From assembly GCA_025782575.1 (NCBI GenBank), contig JALGYY010000039.1, positions 1-28,356 on the forward strand: DNA of 28,356 bases, read 5' to 3'. Shown piece by piece: positions 9,222 through 16,091 of this stretch (position 1 is the first letter of the stretch; each line of letters opens with the position of its first letter). Under the pieces are notes generated by a model that saw nothing but the letters and a program-made list of their open reading frames with translations, was not told the DNA's origin and made no database searches. The position numbers and the translations under genes are program-made. The DNA is from a bacterium. Lineage in GTDB: Bacteria; Orphanbacterota; Orphanbacteria; Orphanbacterales; Orphanbacteraceae.

Positions 9222-9776
9222 TCAGGTCAGTACACCTGGCAAACGATCGAGCGCACGAGCAAATGGCTTACGATTTCCGGTTGCCCGCGTAACGACGAGC
9301 GCACCCTGAATGAGAACCATCGCGTCTTCTGCACGCCTGCGAGCCTCACCACGCTTGTAGCCGGCGTCCCGGGCGACTTTGGAAAGTGCGTCAAACCATG
9401 CTGTCATGGCCGCCTCAATGCTGGCGCGGAGTTCGCTGCCCTCATCTCCGAGCGACAAGGTGTCGAGAAGACAGGAGTGCCCCCCGTCACTGTAAAACTC
9501 TTTCAAACGTTCGCACATTCTCTCGACACGTTCACGAGGGGGCCCGCTTTGACAGAGCGGGCCCAATACGTTTGCCCCGAGCCACTCCCCGGTGCGTTCA
9601 AGTACTGCGGCAACCATTTCAGCTTTGCCTCCCGGGAAACGGTGGTACAGGCTTGCCCTCTGAAGACCGGTAGCCTCCGTAATTCGACTCAAGCTGGCAC
9701 CTTCGTACCCGTGGGCACGAAAGATCTCGGTAATCCGATCGAGGAGCATGTCATCGCCAATCTTGCGTGGGACCAT
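9222..9776 (-). CDS. TetR/AcrR family transcriptional repressor
   Basis: Protein of 184 residues with an N-terminal TetR helix-turn-helix at about residues 8-55: ITEIFRAHGYEGASLSRIT, ATGLQRASLYHRFPGGKAEM. The C-terminal ligand-binding part has a single Cys-containing GGHSCLLDTLSL segment typical of small TetR regulators, but no ligand can be named. The gene lies upstream of, and in the same direction as, the CMD operon. Near-identical palindromes lie in its own promoter and in front of that operon, so autoregulation and repression of the operon are the natural reading. The upstream AAAGGG makes only a weak ribosome binding site. Confidence 0.92.
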   Translation of the reverse strand: MVPRKIGDDMLLDRITEIFRAHGYEGASLSRITEATGLQRASLYHRFPGGKAEMVAAVLERTGEWLGANVLGPLCQSGPPRERVERMCERLKEFYSDGGHSCLLDTLSLGDEGSELRASIEAAMTAWFDALSKVARDAGYKRGEARRRAEDAMVLIQGALVVTRATGNRKPFARALDRLPGVLT

Positions 9777-9808
9777 CGTCTGTGCCCTTTCCTAAGATCC
9801 TTATATCA

Positions 9809-9838
9809 CAATAAGGACCGAACGTTCGGTCAAGTCAA
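9809..9838 (-). promoter_or_regulatory. tetR promoter with operator in the spacer
   Basis: TTGACT (9833-9838) and TTATTG (9809-9814) with an 18-bp spacer. The perfect 16-bp palindrome GACCGAACGTTCGGTC (9816-9831) fills nearly the whole spacer, so repressor binding would exclude RNA polymerase. This supports autoregulation. Confidence 0.7.
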
Positions 9839-9919
9839 CCATTAAGTTGATCTTTTTTGGGGGTCTTGATCCGTCACCCAAAGAACTCGCCTGTGCTTAC
9901 CCCTGTGCCTCCTGTTAAC

Positions 9920-9960
9920 TCCGTCAACGTTGTTACTGCAGAAGTTACAGATGACGGTCT
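9920..9960 (-). repeat. 'A' repeat, divergent copy 1
   Basis: The segment beginning TCCGTCAACGTTGTTACTGC aligns with 23461-23502 and 27919-27960 (shared CCGTC..CGTT..GCAGAAGTTAC.GATGA.CGGTCTC). This copy lacks the AAAATAATT start. On the minus strand all copies read as related peptides ending NFCxxN-A/V-DG, so the family may descend from a coding sequence. Confidence 0.6.
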
Positions 9961-10026
9961 CCAGCCATAGATCGCGAGACCCGCGCCGGCCGCATGGGCA
10001 TTTCGGTGCGACCACCACCAGTCCCT

Positions 10027-10066
10027 CCAAATAATTCTGTCTACGTTGTCCCGCATGACCTTACGG
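10027..10066 (-). repeat. 'A' repeat, copy 2
   Basis: CCAAATAATTCTGTCTACGT matches the start of the copies at 23451 and 27909. After about 25 bp it diverges and runs directly into the ~130-bp repeat that recurs at 25030. Confidence 0.6.
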
Positions 10067-10175
10067 CAATTGTGACCCAAGCTTGATTCCATAGAGCGCA
10101 GCGATTGAACGCCCGAGCAGGCGGAAAATCTCCTGGCCGAGCCCACAGGACTCACGCCCACGTGGCGGGAGGATG
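10045..10175. repeat. ~130-bp dispersed repeat, left copy
   Basis: This stretch is nearly identical to 25030-25160, in the same orientation. I count about five mismatches and a 2-base length difference across GTTGTCCCGCATGACC...GAACGCCCGAGCAGGCGG...CTCCTGGCCGAGCCCACAGG. Both copies lead directly into a 53-bp repeat array. No start codon with a ribosome binding site or plausible protein was found within it. Confidence 0.85.
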
Positions 10176-10235
10176 GCCGTGGGTCACGTGGCTGAGTGCG
10201 CTGGACTCCCCCACGTGGCGGGAAGTGCGTGGACC
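10146..10235. repeat. 53-bp repeat array 1 (about 1.6 units)
   Basis: Unit begins CAGGACTCACG, contains CACGTGGCGGGAGGATGGCC and ends GTCACCTGGCTGAGTGCG. Here one full unit with a 2-base insertion is followed by a degraded partial unit. The same unit occurs in three other places in the window. Confidence 0.8.
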
Positions 10236-10330
10236 TGTGGGAGTCGGGCGAAGGGCGGCTGGCAGGGATCGCGCATCCCGCCGCCTTGTGGTCCTGACCA
10301 GTTCAGATGTTATTCCCAAAGAGCGGGGAA

Positions 10331-10732
10331 TCATCTCGGGCCAAATGTGAAATCCCCCGGAGAAATGATGGCGGACAATACCACAACTCCGATCACAAGC
10401 CCAATCGTCAGCGCTAATATTACTGTCCGTGGCTCACTTAATCCCTCAGACACATTCAGGCGCTGGACCTCGGACAGCCGGATCCTCACGTTCGAGCCAA
10501 CGCGCTCAACCTCGAACCAAGAAACACCCCAGGAGACCAGATTCCCCGTGTGGATCCTGCCGTCGAGGGTCACGTAGGACACCTTTCGACCGACATCACC
10601 TTCTTTAAAGGTTTGGGGGAATTCACCGCTATCGCTGATAGGAATCGGGCGGTAGGCCGCACAACTGCTAAAGGTCAAGAGCGTAAGAATTGTGATTGGT
10701 AGTCTGGCGACTCGAAAGCGATCTGAGAACAT
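10331..10732 (-). CDS. Small predicted lipoprotein with C-terminal hydrophobic helix
   Basis: About 133 residues, not a named family. A signal peptide (ARLPITILTLLTF) ends in lipobox FSS-Cys. The central part (VGRKVSYVTLDGRIHTGNLVSWGVSWFEVERV) is predicted beta-rich, and a C-terminal hydrophobic segment (TVILALTIGLVIGVVVLSAII) could be a membrane helix. I prefer ATG 10732, which has GGGG about eight bases upstream; a GTG at 10744 in the same frame is the alternative. It stands alone between two repeat clusters, with no operon partner. It is probably anchored in the cell envelope, function unknown. Confidence 0.65.
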   Translation of the reverse strand: MFSDRFRVARLPITILTLLTFSSCAAYRPIPISDSGEFPQTFKEGDVGRKVSYVTLDGRIHTGNLVSWGVSWFEVERVGSNVRIRLSEVQRLNVSEGLSEPRTVILALTIGLVIGVVVLSAIISPGDFTFGPR

Positions 10733-10826
10733 GGCTTGCCCCACAAGCGGCCTTGTGACAGATGGCGACGCTCACAGTGTAAAGGGTAAAGCCCGTCACC
10801 GCCACATCGGGGGAGCAATGGCACCC

Positions 10827-10935
10827 CGGGTCACCTGGCTGAATGCGCAGGACCTACGCACGTAGCGGGAGGATGGCCGTGGGTCACCTGGCTGAGTGCA
10901 CAGGACTCACGCACGTGGCGGGAGGGTGGCCGGTC
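10827..10935. repeat. 53-bp repeat array 2 (about two units)
   Basis: Two tandem copies of the GGGTCACCTGGCTGA(A/G)TGC - CAGGAC - TACGCACGT(A/G)GCGGGAGGATGGCCGT unit, spaced 53 bp apart with few changes. They lie about 95 bp upstream of the lipoprotein start, on the other side of it from array 1. Confidence 0.8.
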
Positions 10936-10954
10936 CTCACTATCGCCCCTCCCA

Positions 10955-11124
10955 TCAGTCCAACTCAAGCGGCGTAGCAAACTCGTGGGCGAGAAAGACG
11001 AACGACCCTAATACAATCCAAATAAAAATCGGGGGCTCCTCTCGCAATTGTACTGTTGAGATGTTTTCGACGGGAGAAGGCTTGATTCCCGATTCTCCTT
11101 TTCGACTCCTGGCTGTTCGTCCAT
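10955..11124 (-). pseudogene. Possible small tail-anchored protein, frame-broken
   Basis: A strong ribosome binding site (AAAAGGAG, then GAACC) precedes ATG 11124, which opens a short hydrophilic frame (MDEQPGVEKENRESSLLPSK). Another frame supplies a hydrophobic end, PPIFIWIVLGSFVFLAHEF, ending ATPLELD. Joined by a one-base shift they would give a natural 56-residue tail-anchored membrane protein. Neither frame alone looks right. This is suggestive only. Confidence 0.3.
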
Positions 11125-11212
11125 GGTTCACTCCTTTTGTCCACTTAAGGATACTCGAAGTGTCCATTAACTATTCCCTTGATTCTGTCCTACGATCTCT
11201 GACGCCTCACAG

Positions 11213-11866
11213 GTGCCCGATCCGACTGTCTATCTGAAAAGCAGCATCTGCGACCTCACGCCATTTACCTGTCCGCCTGCTGCACCGACAGCATGGACGC
11301 GTGTCAACTGGGACAGTCTTGATGTGAACTGTCGTAACGAAACCTGGTGGTACTTCGATCCGGTACCGCCGCCGGATACGATTTCATACATGGCACCCGA
11401 AATGGATCTCGTGTTCAGTCTGCCGGAATCCTGCCCGATCGATCCCTCTGCAGGAATCTCATACGAGGTGGATTGGCTCGCTTTCTCCGGGTGCGTGGTG
11501 GTCGATTCAGGGGTGTTCCTGTTTACCTGTCCTCCGCCCCCCGGTGTACCGACCGGGTTCAACAGTCCGGTCCCGGAAATTCGAGTCGGCAGCCGGATGC
11601 TTCGAAGCAATCAGCCGAATCCGTTCAATCCGTCGACCGAGATCCTGGTCGAACTCGAAAAGAGTGCGGAAACGTCGCTCGAGGTCTACAACCTGCAGGG
11701 TGAGCTCGTCCGCACTCTGGTGAAGGGTCGCCGGGATGCCGGACTCAATCGAGTAGTCTGGGACGGAAAGAACAACCGGGGAAGGGACATGCCGTCAGGC
11801 ACGTACTTTACGCGCATTAATGTAGCAGACCGTGATGAAACCAGGAAGATGATACTCGTCAAGTAA
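11213..11866 (+). CDS. C-terminal part of a secreted FlgD-domain protein, probably 5'-truncated
   Basis: About 217 residues from GTG 11213. The frame is open only back to TGA at 11180, there is no signal peptide and no ribosome binding site, so the 5' part is probably missing. The first 125 residues are Cys-, Pro- and Trp-rich (LTPFTCPPAAP, WWYFDPVPPP, VFLFTCPPPPG) and unrecognised. The last 85 form a FlgD-like Ig domain: NQPNPFNPSTEILVEL, LEVYNLQGELVRTLVKG, VVWDGKNNRGRDMPSGTYF. This domain is the common C-terminal end of surface proteins in such bacteria. It is like the ends of the two large proteins downstream. A terminator follows 28 bp after the stop. Confidence 0.65.
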   Translation: MPDPTVYLKSSICDLTPFTCPPAAPTAWTRVNWDSLDVNCRNETWWYFDPVPPPDTISYMAPEMDLVFSLPESCPIDPSAGISYEVDWLAFSGCVVVDSGVFLFTCPPPPGVPTGFNSPVPEIRVGSRMLRSNQPNPFNPSTEILVELEKSAETSLEVYNLQGELVRTLVKGRRDAGLNRVVWDGKNNRGRDMPSGTYFTRINVADRDETRKMILVK

Positions 11867-11893
11867 TGTTCCTGGTCGATTCTGATTGCGATG

Positions 11894-11922
11894 CGCCCCG
11901 GGTGTTTCCGCCCGGGGCGTTT
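11894..11922 (+). terminator. Rho-independent terminator
   Basis: Perfect 9-bp stem CGCCCCGGG / CCCGGGGCG around an 8-base loop, followed by TTTCCCC. It lies 28 bp after the stop of the FlgD-domain protein and before the next promoter. Confidence 0.75.
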
Positions 11923-11944
11923 CCCCGCCCAGCCCCTTGCCGCG

Positions 11945-11974
11945 CTTGACTTTACGGCCCTCATCGTATAAAAT
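11945..11974 (+). promoter_or_regulatory. Promoter of the first propeller protein
   Basis: TTGACT (11946-11951) and TAAAAT (11969-11974) with a 17-bp spacer; a TATAAA reading with 15 bp is also possible. The block CTTGACTTTACGGC (11945-11958) is identical to the one at 20090-20103 before the paralogous gene. Confidence 0.7.
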
Positions 11975-12149
11975 AACGGCATCTCTAGATCAGCGACTCA
12001 GAAGGAGCATCAGCCGAACATGAACTGATTCGGTGGTCTGCCCGGCATGTAATGGGCGGCCATGCTTCATCGACTCGTTTTTTCCGGCTGCCACCCCCCT
12101 GGCCGAAGCAGGCCAGTCTCTTCCCAACCGGCCTCACGGAGGGTTACCC

Positions 12150-15100
12150 GTGCGCTACGACAATACCCCGGCTTTGTACCGATTTCCTCTCTTCGTTGCA
12201 TTTCTGATCACCATGCTGACAGCAACTACGGCCGCCGCTGATTTCGTGGAGATCGGCGGGCTGATGGGGGTCGACAATAACGGTGCCGGTCGATCAGTGG
12301 TCTGGACCGACTTCGATGGCGACGGCTGGCTTGATATTTATGTCGGCAACATCGGTGAAAATAATCTACTTCTGCAAAACCGTGTGGCCGGCAGTCTCCC
12401 TTTCATTGATGTCGCAACTGCTCGGGGAGTCGACAATTCAGCGGTCCACTCGTGGAGTGTGGTCACTCTGGACTATGATAATGACGGCGACCTTGATCTG
12501 TATGTTGCGAACGATTTCAATGACCCCTGCCGGCTGTACAGAAATGACGGCCTGGTGTTTGTGGACGTCGCCGCGTCGAACAGCGTCACGGGAATCGTAA
12601 ACAATATGGGCGTTTCATGGTCGGACATGGACCGTGACGGAGACCTCGATTTCTTTCTGTCCGTCTGGGGGACGAACGGCTTTTTTAGGAGTGACGGTAC
12701 GGGAGGGTTTCGAAACATATCTTCCGATATGGGCACGGAAAGCGATGCGATCGGTTTTCAGGTCGCCTGGGCCGACTATGATAATGACGGCGATTCCGAT
12801 CTCTTTAATGCCAATATGCTGTTCCTCGCGGGGGAGACATCCCACCTTTATCGTAATGACGGTGCCTTTTTTGCGGACGTGTCGAGCCAGGTAAATCCAA
12901 TGCTCCTCGAGTGCGCCACAGGAGCCGCCTGGCAGGACTGGGATATGGACGGCGATCAGGATCTCTTTACAGCGCGGGGTCCTTTTGTCCTTTTTGATCC
13001 GCCTCTACCCAACCGTCTCTATCGAAATGACAACGGAACTTTCATAGACATTGCTCCTCAGTTCCCCGGAATGGCTGACACGCTGTTTTCGAGTGGCGGC
13101 GTATGGGGCGACTACGATCTCGATTGTGACCCTGATCTGTTCGTAAACGGCGGGCAAGACAATCAGCTCTGGCGAAATGACGACGGAATTTTTGTCAACC
13201 TGGCCGCACAGGAAGGGATGCTTGACACTACAAACAGTGGTCCCGGGAAGGGGGCGGCGTGGGGTGACTACGATCGGGACGGTGATCTCGATCTTGTGGT
13301 GGTTCATCGGGAAGGAACGATGCGACTCTACCGGAACGAAAACGCCAACAGTAACCACTGGCTCACCATCAGGCTTGCGGGAGTCGCTTCGAATCGTGAT
13401 GGTATTGGTGCCAAGGTCTCGGTAACGGCAGGAAGTAAGACTCAGTATCATGAAGTGCAGGCGGGGGATGGGTTCTTTTCCCAGCAATCACTTCCGCTCG
13501 AACTCGGAGTCGGGCTTGCGACTTCCGCGGCTATTACGGTCGACTGGCCGAGTGGGGCGCAGCAGACACTGACAAACGTTCCTGTGGATCAGGAGCTGAC
13601 GATCACCGAGGAATATCTGATCCCGTTCCAGGTCGCATTCGGTGACAGTGCCGCAGTAACAGGTCTTGATCACACAGGAAGTGGCCGCGGAGTGGCCTGG
13701 GCGGATTATGACGGTGACGGCGATCTTGATCTCTATCAGGCGAACAATCTGAGCCCGAACCGGCTTTATCGAAACGACGGAGGGGATTTCGTCGATGTCG
13801 CACCGCTTCTCGGCGTCGACGACGGGACGACGACTTCTCTAAGCGCTCTGTTCGTTGACTATGATAACGATGGTCTTCCGGACCTGCATGTATCCAATCG
13901 GGGGGATGATTGTCGTCTGTACCATAATACCGGATCGGGTTTTGCCGATGTCGCTTCGGCGAAGGGCCTGGTAAGTGCGAACAAGACTCATTGGGGCGCT
14001 GCCTGGGCGGACTACGATGTCGATGGCGACCTCGACCTCTATCAGACACGGCGAAACGAGCCGAACTCCCTCTATCGAAATGACGGGGTGAACTTTGTCG
14101 ACGTCGCACCACTTCTCGGTCTCGATCTGAGTGGGAATGAAAGAATGGCTGTCTGGGGGGACTATGACGATGACCTCCTCCCCGACTTGTACGTGATCAG
14201 CAAAGATGGAAACACACTTTTTCATAACGACGGAAGCGGCTTTACAGATGTGACAGTTGTGGCCGGCGTCGGGGACGTCGGCATCGGGAGAGGTGCCTCG
14301 TGGGCCGATCCCGACGCGGACGGTGATCTCGATCTCTACATCACGAACGATGGGCCGAACCGGTACTATGAAAATCAGGGGGACGGGACATTCAATGTTG
14401 AAGAAGTAAGCCTGGGGATCGGTTACCCCGGCGATGATTATTCGCCCGTCTGGGTGGATTGGGATAGCGACGGCAAAGAAGATATGACTGTTGTTTCCGA
14501 GGGAGGGTGGCCTCGCCTTCTCAGTAACCAGGGGTCGACGTTCGTTGACAGCGCGGTCCTGAAGGGTATCGGTGAGTACGGTTACGCACAATGTTCCGGC
14601 TGGGCGGACTATGACGGCGATGGCGATCTCGACTTCTTCGTCTCCGGAGATGGCCAGGCCAACCAGCTTTACGAAAGAACCGGAGCCTCAGGAGGAAACT
14701 GGATTCGCATCCGCCTGGTGGGCGGGCTCTCGAACAAGGCGGGCGTCGGGGCAAAGATCGAGGTGGAAACTGCCGGCTATATACAGATGAGATATGTGCA
14801 GGCCGGATCCGGCTGGCTCTCCCAGGGAGATCTCTGGCCCCAGTTCGGGCTCGGTGGATTTGCCACTGCTGACAGAATCACGGTCGAATGGCCGAGCGGT
14901 ATTGTCGATGAGTGGGCGGGAGTCGCCGCCGGCCAGGAGCTCGAGCTGCAGGAAGGATCTACATCAATTGGAGTGTCAGGCGCATCGCCGGCACTCAGAC
15001 TCGCAATCGACGGGAACCACCCCAATCCGTTCAACCCGACAACTCGAATTTCGTACGAACTTCCATCGGCCGGTGAGGTTGAGCTAGGTGTCTACGATGC

Positions 15101-15272
15101 AGCCGGTCGGGAAGTGCGCCGGCTCGTTCGCGGCACCCTTTCTGCCGGGAGGCATTCCGTAGTCTGGGATGGACGCGATGGAAGGGGGCGAGAAGTATCA
15201 TCGGGAGTCTATTTTTCCAGGATCACTCTGGCCGGCAAAAAACAAACCCACAAGATGCTACTCATTCGTTAG
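12150..15272 (+). CDS. Secreted double-propeller FG-GAP/ASPIC protein with FlgD end (paralogue 1)
   Basis: Secreted protein of 1040 residues. I chose GTG 12150: GGAGGGT lies seven bases upstream and a signal peptide follows directly (FPLFVAFLITMLTATTAAA); the frame upstream is not signal-like. It has seven W-x-D-x-D-x-D-G-D-x-D type VCBS/FG-GAP motifs (DFDGDGWLDIY to DYDRDGDLDLV), an ASPIC/UnbV domain (about 399-489: WLTIRLAGVASNRDGIGAKV), seven more motifs (DYDGDGDLDLY onwards), a second ASPIC domain (about 847-936) and a FlgD-like Ig end (NPFNPTTRISYEL). The Asp-rich loops are typical calcium sites, and seven per half fits two seven-bladed propellers. The protein is nearly the same throughout as the paralogue at 20183. 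It is probably surface-displayed; the ligand is unknown. Confidence 0.9.
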   Translation: MRYDNTPALYRFPLFVAFLITMLTATTAAADFVEIGGLMGVDNNGAGRSVVWTDFDGDGWLDIYVGNIGENNLLLQNRVAGSLPFIDVATARGVDNSAVHSWSVVTLDYDNDGDLDLYVANDFNDPCRLYRNDGLVFVDVAASNSVTGIVNNMGVSWSDMDRDGDLDFFLSVWGTNGFFRSDGTGGFRNISSDMGTESDAIGFQVAWADYDNDGDSDLFNANMLFLAGETSHLYRNDGAFFADVSSQVNPMLLECATGAAWQDWDMDGDQDLFTARGPFVLFDPPLPNRLYRNDNGTFIDIAPQFPGMADTLFSSGGVWGDYDLDCDPDLFVNGGQDNQLWRNDDGIFVNLAAQEGMLDTTNSGPGKGAAWGDYDRDGDLDLVVVHREGTMRLYRNENANSNHWLTIRLAGVASNRDGIGAKVSVTAGSKTQYHEVQAGDGFFSQQSLPLELGVGLATSAAITVDWPSGAQQTLTNVPVDQELTITEEYLIPFQVAFGDSAAVTGLDHTGSGRGVAWADYDGDGDLDLYQANNLSPNRLYRNDGGDFVDVAPLLGVDDGTTTSLSALFVDYDNDGLPDLHVSNRGDDCRLYHNTGSGFADVASAKGLVSANKTHWGAAWADYDVDGDLDLYQTRRNEPNSLYRNDGVNFVDVAPLLGLDLSGNERMAVWGDYDDDLLPDLYVISKDGNTLFHNDGSGFTDVTVVAGVGDVGIGRGASWADPDADGDLDLYITNDGPNRYYENQGDGTFNVEEVSLGIGYPGDDYSPVWVDWDSDGKEDMTVVSEGGWPRLLSNQGSTFVDSAVLKGIGEYGYAQCSGWADYDGDGDLDFFVSGDGQANQLYERTGASGGNWIRIRLVGGLSNKAGVGAKIEVETAGYIQMRYVQAGSGWLSQGDLWPQFGLGGFATADRITVEWPSGIVDEWAGVAAGQELELQEGSTSIGVSGASPALRLAIDGNHPNPFNPTTRISYELPSAGEVELGVYDAAGREVRRLVRGTLSAGRHSVVWDGRDGRGREVSSGVYFSRITLAGKKQTHKMLLIR

Positions 15273-15280
15273 CAGCTTGA

Positions 15281-15303
15281 CGGCCTGACGGGCCGGCTTT
15301 TAT
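15281..15303 (+). terminator. Short hairpin with T-rich tail
   Basis: CGGCC-TGACG-GGCCG followed by GCTTTTATTT, beginning 8 bp after the stop of the first propeller gene. The stem is short (5 bp), but position and tail fit an intrinsic terminator. Confidence 0.55.
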
Positions 15304-15987
15304 TTCGAGTCAATCCGATACGTCGCCCTGATGTGCCAGGATTTATCCTGGCGCATTTCGAGGGAGGTGGCGATTGACGATTTCACCTGTACAACCGAAG
15401 AACCGAACCTCTGCCGCGGCGGTTCTCGGCCTTGTCTGCCTTGCATGTTTCGCGATAACGGCGATCGTGATTCACCCTTGATTCCATGAGACCACAACTA
15501 CTTTTCTCAGCATCAGCAGCCTTGAAGTCCCGCCGCTCCCTCGCCTGGAGAATATCGCCCTCCGGCAGCAGCTTCAAGGCCGAGAATCTCGAGTGAGACT
15601 CGTGATCTGATTCGTAGCATGTCCCGCGAGAACCCATCTTGGAATCGGCAAGGACTGCCCCGTGCATCGTGATGTCCAGCCACTAGAGTTGGGCGAGGTC
15701 ATTTCGATTCCACAGGTCGGTGGCCTGCACCATCGGTACTCGCGGGTGGCTGCCTGAGTCGTCTGGCTGACTGGCCTATATAATAGGTAAGCCGACATCG
15801 AATTCGTGTGGTGAGAACTGTCCATGATCGGCCAAGAATGCCTTTTGGTCCTACGATTCGCCGTTGAGCCCGCCTCTCGATCAAGTCAATCTTCGTCAGA
15901 TTCCTGAATCAGCCGCCAAACAGCCGGACTGCTCGATGGCCTTGACGTAATCGACCTTCTTATGGAAGGACAGCTCCCAGCCGATGA
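15304..15987. other. Region without a convincing gene
   Basis: About 680 bp with only short minus-strand frames that lack ribosome binding sites and recognisable motifs. The stretch near 15938-15973 is a short remnant shared with 25335-25373 (see its own entry). An AT-rich segment (CTATATAATAGG near 15775) has no clear promoter partner. The rest holds nothing I can assign. Confidence 0.5.
15938..15973 (-). repeat. Coding-like remnant shared with 25335-25373
   Basis: Minus-strand reading gives WELSFHKKVDYVKA, and the copy at 25335-25373 gives TCPFHEKVEYVKA; the DNA matches at about 29 of 33 positions. The frames on both sides are degraded. It looks like the remains of the same coding sequence inserted twice. 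A transposase tail (Y1/RAYT-like FHxKVxYI pattern) is possible but not shown. Confidence 0.45.
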
Positions 15988-16016
15988 TTGAGTAAAGCCT
16001 TGTACTGTGCTAAAAT
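15988..16016 (+). promoter_or_regulatory. Promoter of the NHL/FN3 lipoprotein gene
   Basis: TTGAGT (15988-15993) and TAAAAT (16011-16016) with exactly 17 bp between them, 76 bp before the start codon. The -10 is the same as one reading of the 11945 promoter, but the CTTGACTTTACGGC block is absent. Confidence 0.6.
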
Positions 16017-16091
16017 AAAAAGGGTTTTCTCCTCGTATTTTAGATACAGTTAATCGTCAGCTGGGATGGCTCGGAAGGTGCAAGTGATCTC

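Larger units (their letters stand above)
9846..10330. other. Gene-free repeat-containing region
   Basis: No convincing gene was found between the tetR promoter and the small lipoprotein gene. It holds two copies of the 'A' repeat (about 9920-9960 and 10027-10066), the left copy of a ~130-bp repeat also found at 25030, and the first 53-bp repeat array. Open frames here are repeat-derived and lack ribosome binding sites. Confidence 0.6.

Noticed and set aside
10146-10935. CRISPR array
   Set aside because: Repeat units are directly adjacent 53-bp tandem copies without distinct spacers, and no cas gene is present.
12033-12149. N-terminal extension of the first propeller protein
   Set aside because: Sequence before GTG 12150 is not signal-like, and the ribosome binding site and signal peptide both point to 12150; the resulting length equals that of the paralogue.
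13839-14591. 250-residue minus-strand open frame rich in Ile/Val
   Set aside because: It is the complement of the Asp-rich repeat codons of the propeller gene, which read as IVIVV on the other strand.
15383-15667. 94-residue minus-strand open frame
   Set aside because: Has a plausible charge balance but no ribosome binding site, no motif and overlapping competing frames; not supported as a gene.
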